Below, one piece after another: positions 6,729-12,908 of a DNA stretch of 19,338 nucleotides. The DNA is taken from contig DFYJ01000098.1 of the NCBI GenBank assembly GCA_002383325.1, positions 28,418-47,755 on the forward strand, given 5' to 3'. Source of the stretch: Candidatus Aminicenantes bacterium UBA4085 (GTDB lineage Bacteria; Acidobacteriota; Aminicenantia; Aminicenantales; UBA4085). Made by a program: the position numbers and the translations under genes. Below the pieces are notes generated by a model. It did not search any database. It worked only from the letters and a program-made list of their open reading frames with translations, and was not told the DNA's origin. Position 1 is the stretch's first letter. Each line of letters starts with the position of its first letter.

Positions 6729-8309
6729 ATGAGGAAACGAAGCGGAGCGATCATCGGTCTGATTCTGATGGCGGCGGCCGCCGCGGCAGCCCAAGGCCCG
6801 CTGTCCCAAGCCAAGCCGGGTCCGGCGGGGGCGATGACCCTGGCCGAGTGCATCGAGAAGGCTCTGGCCGCCAATCTCGGCTTGGCCATCGAGGCCCTCA
6901 ACCCGGCCATCTCCGATGAGTCGCGGCGAGGCACGCTGGAGCAATTCCTGCCCCAGTTTCAGGCCTATTCTCAATTATACGACCAGAAGATCCCCTCGAC
7001 CTGGGGCGTGGAAGGACCGACCGTCAAGACCCAGCAGGACTATACCCAATTCAGCCTGTCCGAGCACCTCGCGACCGGGACCGATCTGACGATCAGCGGC
7101 TATTCCTCGCGGACCGACACCACTCGGTCCTACACCACGGTCAATCCCTCCTACCACAGCGAGCTGCGATTCACCCTGAGCCAAAAGCTGCTGAAAGGCT
7201 TCGGGCCGGCCGTCAACCGCTACGAGACGACCAAGGCCGAGCAGGCCTACGACCAATCCCTGGGCACGCTCAAGGCGGCCGTCCTGAGGACGGTCTATGA
7301 CGTCGAGGAAGCCTACTGGAATCTCGTCTATGCCCGCGAGAGCCTGCGGGTCATCGAGGCCTCGCTGGCCCAGAGCCGGGAGACCTTGACCCGCGACCGC
7401 GAGGCGGCCCGCATCGGAGCCAAGACGTCGGTGGATGTACTGAGCGCCGAAACCGAGGTGGCCTCGCGCGAGACTTCGCTCCTCTCCGCCCGGGCCGGGC
7501 TGGAGAAGATGGAGAACCGCCTCAAGGCCCTGCTCAACATGCCGGTGGGAACGGACGAGGAAGGCGGACGGGCTCCGATCGTCCCGGCGGACGCGCCGAC
7601 GGCCGAGCGGCGCACGATCGCCTTGAGCGATGCCCTGCGGATGGCCCGGACCGAGCGGCCGGAGATCGCCCAGGCCGAGAGCCGGCTGGCGGCGGCCGGA
7701 CTGGACGTCCGCTACCACCGCAACCAGCTTTTACCCGACCTGGCCCTGAATTTTAACATCTGGAATCCCGGGCAGTCCGGCGTCCGCTTCATCTACCAGG
7801 ACGACAATCCTCTCAGCGGAATCATCCTGGATAAAGTCGAGGGCGGGCGCTGGGACTCCTTCCGCGACCTGGTCAAGCAGAACTACGGCAACATCTCCTT
7901 CAACGTGACCCTGACCGTGCCGCTGGCCGGCCTTCTGTCGAGGTCGGCGCTGGCCGGCGCCAGACTGTCGCAGGACAAGGCCAAGCTGGAGCTGGAAAAA
8001 GCCGGCCGGGACCTCGAGGCCGAGGTCCTGGAGGCGGTCAAGGATCTGGAAACGGCCGATAGGAAGATCGAGGCCTCGATCCGCTACCGGGAGCTGATGG
8101 AGAAGAAGGTCGAGGCGGCCCGCGAGCGCTACCAGATGGGGCTGGTCGAGCGGGAATGGCTGTTCAGCTACCAGAGCAGCCTGGACCAGGCTAAGGCCGA
8201 CGAGATCCAGGCCGTCACCGGCTACCGGATTGCCCTGGCCAGACTGGAGCAGGTGATGGGCACGACCCTCAAGGCCAAGGGTCTCAAGTTCCGCGGCTAT
8301 GCTCTCTGA
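6729..8309 (+). CDS. TolC-family outer-membrane efflux channel
   Basis: A 526-residue outer-membrane factor that forms the trimeric exit duct of the pump. It has a signal peptide at about 1-21 (MRKRSGAIIGLILMAAAAAAA) with no lipobox. Two OEP repeats are visible. The first begins at MTLAECIEKALAANLGLAIE (about 36), includes VYDVEEAYWNLVYARESL, and runs into long coiled-coil helices. The second starts at ALSDALRMARTERPEIAQAE and ends in the helix YRIALARLEQVMGTTL. Start ATG 6729 has GAGG (6720-6723) five bases upstream, overlapping the adaptor stop. The 3' end (8226-8309) is 66/84 identical to a fossil copy at 9558-9641, showing that a second, diverged channel gene once existed here. Confidence 0.92.
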   Translation: MRKRSGAIIGLILMAAAAAAAQGPLSQAKPGPAGAMTLAECIEKALAANLGLAIEALNPAISDESRRGTLEQFLPQFQAYSQLYDQKIPSTWGVEGPTVKTQQDYTQFSLSEHLATGTDLTISGYSSRTDTTRSYTTVNPSYHSELRFTLSQKLLKGFGPAVNRYETTKAEQAYDQSLGTLKAAVLRTVYDVEEAYWNLVYARESLRVIEASLAQSRETLTRDREAARIGAKTSVDVLSAETEVASRETSLLSARAGLEKMENRLKALLNMPVGTDEEGGRAPIVPADAPTAERRTIALSDALRMARTERPEIAQAESRLAAAGLDVRYHRNQLLPDLALNFNIWNPGQSGVRFIYQDDNPLSGIILDKVEGGRWDSFRDLVKQNYGNISFNVTLTVPLAGLLSRSALAGARLSQDKAKLELEKAGRDLEAEVLEAVKDLETADRKIEASIRYRELMEKKVEAARERYQMGLVEREWLFSYQSSLDQAKADEIQAVTGYRIALARLEQVMGTTLKAKGLKFRGYAL

Positions 8310-8345
8310 AGGGCTTGGGCGGGCGGTTGGGAAAGGAGGATATCC

Positions 8346-9443
8346 ATGAAGGCGTTGTCCGTGTTAGCCGCCTGTACGATGCTGATGGCTTCTCCTCTCG
8401 CCCCCCAGACTTGGAAAGGGACGAGCGTGAGGCAGGGAGACATCGTCGTCGTCAAGAATCCGAAGACCCCCGTGTTCTCCTCGTCGGGATTCCGGTTCTT
8501 CGATGAGCTGACGATCGGCGGGGGTACTCTCTCACCGGAAGCCGCCCTCGGGGGCATTCGCGACGTGGCCGTCGCCGCGGACGGAAGCGTCTTTATCGCT
8601 GATTACAAGCAGGGCAAGATCCTGACCTTCGGGCCGGATGGCCAATACCTCTTTTCCTTCGGGAAGAGGGGGCAGGGGCCAGGGGAGTTCTCGTCGCCCA
8701 ATCAAGTCTCCGTTCGCAACGAGCGGAGAGAGATCTTCGTCGACGGCTCCAGAAAAGGCGTGGTCTTCAATCGGGAGGGCCGCTTCAAGGAGAATACGAC
8801 CTATCCCCTCGATCTGATGATGGTTCGATCGGACGAACGCGGCGCTCTCGCCGGCACGGTGGTGGACAACACCCAGCCCAAGGGCATCTATCGGTTGATC
8901 AAGACGGGCGGGGACATCGGGACGCCCCTGATTCTCGCGACGGCGCCGCTCATCGATCTGAACGCGCCCGACCCGTTCATGCCCCGGCTGGCCTGGGATC
9001 TTTGTCCCGATGGCTCGATAGCGGAAGGATTTCCGGAGACATATGAGATCCACATCCATGACCCGGCGGGAAGGATCCTCCGGACCGTCTCTCGGGAGTA
9101 CGATCCCGCTCCCGTCACGGAACGGGACGAGCAGGCCTACCTCAAGACGGTTCCTCCCGGCGTCATGGCCGAGACCGGGAAGCCCCGCTTCTCCAAGCGC
9201 TTCCCGGCTTTCCAGCGGATCGTTGCGGACGAGCGGGGCTGGCTTTTCGTGCAGACCTATGAGCGGGCTCGGGACGGAAAAAACTTCTTGACGGATATCT
9301 TCGACTCGGACGGACGATATATGGCTCGATTCGGCGAGGGCGGAACGGTCTTCCGGGCTCGCGGCGGGAAGATGTACGTCGTCAGCGAGGACGAGGAAGG
9401 ATTCCCCATCGTGAAGCGATACGGCTTGGAAGGAAACAAGTGA
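8346..9443 (+). CDS. Secreted 6-bladed beta-propeller protein, paralog A
   Basis: A 365-residue exported protein. The signal peptide covers residues 1-20 and the mature protein begins QTWKGTSVRQGD, followed by VVVKNPKTP, a segment shared with the two neighbours at 9701 and 10842. Blade motifs include VAVAADGSVFIADYKQGKIL (about 75-94) and FGKRGQGPGEF (105-115). The C-terminus, TDIFDSDGRYM ... EEGFPIVKRYG, closes the propeller. AAAGGAGG (8332-8339) sits six bases before ATG 8346, a strong ribosome site. It follows the channel gene by 36 bases and is probably cotranscribed with it. Its place beside efflux genes is suggestive, but no pump-related motif is present and the ligand is unknown. Confidence 0.8.
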   Translation: MKALSVLAACTMLMASPLAPQTWKGTSVRQGDIVVVKNPKTPVFSSSGFRFFDELTIGGGTLSPEAALGGIRDVAVAADGSVFIADYKQGKILTFGPDGQYLFSFGKRGQGPGEFSSPNQVSVRNERREIFVDGSRKGVVFNREGRFKENTTYPLDLMMVRSDERGALAGTVVDNTQPKGIYRLIKTGGDIGTPLILATAPLIDLNAPDPFMPRLAWDLCPDGSIAEGFPETYEIHIHDPAGRILRTVSREYDPAPVTERDEQAYLKTVPPGVMAETGKPRFSKRFPAFQRIVADERGWLFVQTYERARDGKNFLTDIFDSDGRYMARFGEGGTVFRARGGKMYVVSEDEEGFPIVKRYGLEGNK

Positions 9444-9512
9444 AGTCATGTTCGTGACGACGCCGATCCTCGCCTTGACGCCCGCCCGCCTGCTTGATCA
9501 GAGGATTCCCTC

Positions 9513-9641
9513 ATGAAAATCATCCGAGCCGCCGTCGACCGGCCCGTCACCGTCTACCGGATTGCCTTCGCCAAGCTGGAGCAGGTCACGGGCACGACCC
9601 TCAAAGCCAAGGGGCTGCGGTTCAGGGATTACGAACTCTGA
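9513..9641 (+). pseudogene. Chimeric gene fossil: RND permease head fused in frame to a TolC-family tail
   Basis: Bases 9513-9557 are identical to the first 45 bases of the permease gene at 12909-12953, including the start codon. The ribosome-site AGGA is also kept seven bases upstream (9502-9505). Bases 9558-9641 match the last 84 bases of the channel gene (8226-8309) at 66 positions, with 21 of 27 residues conserved and the stop in register. The join falls at CCGTCACCGTCTAC (9544-9557), which the intact channel gene matches at 13 of 14 bases (8212-8225). The result is an open 42-codon reading frame. It is best read as the scar of a deletion between two efflux genes. A translated peptide is possible but would lack both parent folds. 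Confidence 0.85.
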
Positions 9642-9700
9642 AGCCTGACAGGAGGGAAAGAGCCGGCCGCAATGAGCACGCTGCAGATGAGGATTGCTAG

Positions 9701-10840
9701 ATGACCAAGCGAGGCGCGGTTTTTGGGTGCCTCTCGGCTCTGGCGATTTCTTCTCTGTCGGCCCAGACCTGGAAGGGGACGGTCGTTAAACAGGGCGATG
9801 TGGTTGTGGTCAAGAATCCCAAGACGCCGATTTATAAAGACCCGATTTTGACACTCAGAGTGGAATTGACAATCGGAGGCGGCGAAACGAAAGAACCCGC
9901 CATGTTGGGGGAGATCTCTTCTCTTGTTGTCGATTCTTCCGAGCGGATTTATATTCTGGACGGGACGTCACTCCAAGTGAAGGTGTTTGATAAGTCGGGG
10001 CGATATCTGCGCTCGATAGGCCGTAGAGGAGAAGGGCCTGGCGAGTTCATGGATCCTTACCGGATGATGATTGATGGTAGAAACAACCGCCTCTTTGTGA
10101 AAGATGTGAAGTTCGGATTCGTCATTTTCGACAGCGGGGGAAAACATATAACAAACCTCTCTGGAGACGATGCTAGGCGCTCTCAGAATTCCGCGATCGA
10201 TTCGCGTGGTTCAATCATCCTGGATAGCATCAAGATCCAGGATATGGAGCATCGCTGGGACGTCCTCAAACGGTTCGATGCGGAAATGACAGCTGGAGAG
10301 GACATTCGATTCGTCGATATCGGCTCTCCCTACAACGTCGCGGCTCCGCTTGTGGTCTGGGCGTTGGCATCTAACGATGACATCGTTTTCGGGTATCCGG
10401 ATACGTACCGAGTCGAGCGGATGGATTTCTTGGGACGGATCAAGCGAATTATCGAAAAAGAACATACCCCCGTAGCCCTCGACGCAGAGGATAAGGCGAG
10501 AATCGCTAAGGCGATTGCAAGCATCCCTTTTCCGCCGGAATCGGGTCAAAAAGGGAGCTTCCCTATGCCGCAGGAGTTGGCCAAGAAACTGGGGGCTTCG
10601 AAGTATCGTTCAGCTTACCGGAAGATCCAAGTCGATGATAGAAACCGGCTTTACGTCCAGACGTGGCAAAAAAGGGGCGATTCTTTTGTGACGGATATCT
10701 TCGACGCCGAAGGGCGATATATGGTCGAAGCCGTCTTCCCGGTAAGATCGGAGTTTTTTGGGGACAAGCTGTATGCGATTGAAGAGGATGCGGACGGATA
10801 CCCGATGGTGAAGCGGTATTCTATGCAATGGATTTATTGA
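9701..10840 (+). CDS. Secreted 6-bladed beta-propeller protein, paralog B
   Basis: A 379-residue exported protein clearly homologous to its neighbour at 8346. It has a signal peptide at 1-21, mature start QTWKGTVVKQGD, VVVKNPKTP, blade segments around VDSSERIYILDGTSLQVKVF and IGRRGEGPGEF, and the ending TDIFDAEGRYM ... DADGYPMVKRYS. GAGG (9689-9692) lies eight bases before ATG 9701. Base composition is distinctly lower in GC than the surroundings (57 of 120 bases at 10081-10200), and codons are more often A/T-ending, so it has a different history from paralog A despite their resemblance. It follows the channel-gene fossil by 59 bases, mirroring the channel-to-propeller order of paralog A. Function unknown. 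Confidence 0.8.
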   Translation: MTKRGAVFGCLSALAISSLSAQTWKGTVVKQGDVVVVKNPKTPIYKDPILTLRVELTIGGGETKEPAMLGEISSLVVDSSERIYILDGTSLQVKVFDKSGRYLRSIGRRGEGPGEFMDPYRMMIDGRNNRLFVKDVKFGFVIFDSGGKHITNLSGDDARRSQNSAIDSRGSIILDSIKIQDMEHRWDVLKRFDAEMTAGEDIRFVDIGSPYNVAAPLVVWALASNDDIVFGYPDTYRVERMDFLGRIKRIIEKEHTPVALDAEDKARIAKAIASIPFPPESGQKGSFPMPQELAKKLGASKYRSAYRKIQVDDRNRLYVQTWQKRGDSFVTDIFDAEGRYMVEAVFPVRSEFFGDKLYAIEEDADGYPMVKRYSMQWIY

Positions 10841-10841
10841 A

Positions 10842-11015
10842 ATGAAATCGAAGCAGGTCGCCCTGTTCACCGTCCTATGGGCGGTTGGCGTATCTTGCCT
10901 ACCTGCTCAAACATGGAAGGGGACAGTCGCTAAGGACGGGGACATGATTGTCGTCAAGAATCCCAAGACTCCGATGTATCCCGATGGAGTGGAAAATTTA
11001 GACCCATGTCCCTGA
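10842..11015 (+). pseudogene. Truncated beta-propeller gene, paralog C
   Basis: One base after the stop of paralog B, an ATG opens a 57-codon frame encoding a third signal peptide (MKSKQVALFTVLWAVGVSC, then LPAQ) and the conserved mature start TWKGTVAKDGD, IVVKNPKTPMYP. Homology stops abruptly near base 10990 and the frame ends after nine unrelated residues (VENLDPCP region). All blades are missing. The break coincides with AAATTTAGACCCATGTCCC, which also supplies the start codon of the next gene. The remnant could still be secreted as a short peptide, but it is most simply a decapitated paralog left by a deletion or insertion. Confidence 0.8.
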
Positions 11016-12823
11016 CCACACTCGACCTCCTCCATGAACCGGAGCCCCGGGTGCCCCGGTGGAAGCCCGCCCGGGCCCGAATCCGGAAGTGGTGGAGCGC
11101 GCGTCACGGGCGATTCGCCATCGTTTTGGCCGAGTCCGCAAGCGCCCATATGGCGATCATCATTCTCCTAATCGTAACGCATTCCTCCTCGTTGGCCGGC
11201 CGTCGAGCGCCGGTCGAGTCGAATCTGGAGACGATCCGCCAAACCCTGGCCGAGCTGTCCAGGAACCCGGATAACGCGGGTTTCAAAGGTGGAACGCCGG
11301 AGGAAGAGGAGGCCCTTGCTAAAACGCTCGATGAAGCCTTGAAATTATCGGCCGACATCGACCGCAAGCAGAAGGGCGAGATTATTAAAGCCATGATTCG
11401 GTCTTTCTACCGGATGCGCGACGTTCAAGGAGGAACCTACACCGACCTGTCGAATATGACCCTGGATGAAGTCCAAGCTCTGTTGGAACAGAGCGGTATC
11501 CTCCGGTTGCCTTCGGGCGAGAAGGCGTTTTCGGCCAAGGGGGCCGATCCGAACAAGGGATTCCAGCTCTACAAACTGGACAAAAGTCGCGAGTTCCAGG
11601 TCGAGAGACTCCAGAGAGGCCGTCAAGACGAGAAGGAGGCGGCCGATAAGTTCGGAGACCAGGTCCGTATCGGATCGCGGTATCCGACCAAGTCAGGCGT
11701 TAAATCCATCCCCCAGGAAGTCTATTTCCGTAAATGCCCTTATGAAGGGCTATTGGCCCGCGGAGCTTCGCTCTTCACCGCGGCTCGGGGCTTTCCCCGT
11801 TTTGCTAGCGAGCTTCGCGGTGCCGGCGGCGAGACGGATGGGCGCGCCAAGCCCAAGGCGGCGGCTACGAAGGCCGATCCCGAGTTCCTGACCGTCTACT
11901 TGATCCATAACGCACCGCCCGACGGCGGAGGACGGCCGGGCGGGACGATGACGCCCCCCGAAATCGACATCCGGACGATCAATGAGCTTTTGGACGAGTG
12001 GATGGCTTTGCCGGAAGCCAAGCAATGGGCCGCGTTCGATAGGGATTTCCTTCGCCGCTTTCCCGCCAACAGCGAAGATTTGGCCCGGATGGCCAAGCGG
12101 TTCATCGCCGCGAATCTGAACGGAGTCTTCTACATGACGGATGACTTCGCCATGGCCTTCGATTTTATCGAAGAGCTCTATTATAAGCGGCCGCTCTACG
12201 ATGCCTTGAGCGTCTACGCCCTTCGCCACCCGGGCACTCGGACGGCGGCTGAGTTCCTGTTCAGCCTGGCGGATGCTTATGATTTCGAGAGACGGACTCT
12301 CGTCTTCCTCGATGCCGTCGCGGCCGATGCCGCCGATATGCTGGCCAACCGTGCTCGGAGAACAAGCGCTTTTGATTACAAGGCCAAGGCTTTCGTGCTG
12401 CAGGAGATGGCGGACGATGTCCGTGCGGATCTCAAGCGGCGGGGATTCGGGAGCCTCGACGAGGTGGCCCGCCGGTACAGGAAGGAATCGTTGGCCATCT
12501 ATGGCCTGCTGGCTGAGATGGGCGGAGAAATACGAGACCGGGCTCTCTATGCGTCGGGTTTGACTATCTGGGAAGACGGCCGGCCTGCCGACGCCTTCGC
12601 CGTCTGGAAAAAAGTCAGTGAGGCCTTTTCGCTGCCGGTGTTCAAGCGAATCCGGCCCTATCTTGATCGGAGCCGGGATGCCCTCTTCGAGGCCGTCTCA
12701 AGGGTCGGCGGCATCCTGGCCGAGGGAGCCCAGGCGGGGAGCGCCCCGCTTCTCAGCCGCCAGCTGAAATACCATAAATGGGCGGTCCGCGCGGACTCCC
12801 TGCCGAAGGGAGACCGACCATGA
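11006..12823 (+). CDS. Uncharacterised membrane-anchored protein with large C-terminal domain
   Basis: A 605-residue protein I do not recognise. A basic N-terminal segment (RARIRKWWSARHGR, about 23-36) precedes one hydrophobic helix (about 37-59, ending MAIIILLIVTH), which predicts an inside N-terminus and some 540 residues in the periplasm. The helix contains Ser44-xxx-His48, the spacing of the functional Ser/His pair in the TonB transmembrane helix. This may be coincidence. Residues about 73-130 look like charged coiled coil. The remainder is mixed, helical-looking, with no enzyme motif. ATG 11006 is the first plausible start; it has no good Shine-Dalgarno and overlaps the stop of the propeller remnant by ten bases, so it may be translated by coupling. 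The stop at 12823 touches a short repeat. The permease gene follows after 85 bases. Confidence 0.75.
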   Translation: MSLTTLDLLHEPEPRVPRWKPARARIRKWWSARHGRFAIVLAESASAHMAIIILLIVTHSSSLAGRRAPVESNLETIRQTLAELSRNPDNAGFKGGTPEEEEALAKTLDEALKLSADIDRKQKGEIIKAMIRSFYRMRDVQGGTYTDLSNMTLDEVQALLEQSGILRLPSGEKAFSAKGADPNKGFQLYKLDKSREFQVERLQRGRQDEKEAADKFGDQVRIGSRYPTKSGVKSIPQEVYFRKCPYEGLLARGASLFTAARGFPRFASELRGAGGETDGRAKPKAAATKADPEFLTVYLIHNAPPDGGGRPGGTMTPPEIDIRTINELLDEWMALPEAKQWAAFDRDFLRRFPANSEDLARMAKRFIAANLNGVFYMTDDFAMAFDFIEELYYKRPLYDALSVYALRHPGTRTAAEFLFSLADAYDFERRTLVFLDAVAADAADMLANRARRTSAFDYKAKAFVLQEMADDVRADLKRRGFGSLDEVARRYRKESLAIYGLLAEMGGEIRDRALYASGLTIWEDGRPADAFAVWKKVSEAFSLPVFKRIRPYLDRSRDALFEAVSRVGGILAEGAQAGSAPLLSRQLKYHKWAVRADSLPKGDRP

Positions 12824-12847
12824 TTTCGGGAATTACGTATACGGCCC
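12823..12847. repeat. Partial, inverted copy of the right-end short repeat
   Basis: ATTTCGGGAATTACGTATACGGCCC reads like a degenerate copy of the reverse complement of the unit at 19251-19284 (TTCGGGAGTTATGTATGG core): the first 16 bases from TTCGGGA agree apart from two transitions. It begins at the last base of the preceding gene's stop codon. The similarity is short and was judged by eye. Confidence 0.4.
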
Positions 12848-12908
12848 TCTTCTCCTTCGAAAAAGAGAGCGGCTCAAGCCCGTCCCTAATTCGCCATAGG
12901 ATGCCCTC

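Noticed and set aside
5588..6934. 448-codon minus-strand frame opposite adaptor and channel
   Set aside because: It crosses two real genes and has Leu/Gly/Asp-rich repetitive shadow composition, so it is not coding.
9444..9512. TTGACG near 9476 as a promoter for the fossil/propeller B
   Set aside because: No acceptable -10 element lies at 16-18 bases; the region is GC-rich.
9672..9704. Ten-codon minicistron overlapping the start of propeller B (ATGA)
   Set aside because: The nearest AGGAGG (9650-9655) is 16 bases away, too far to serve it, and nothing else distinguishes it from chance.
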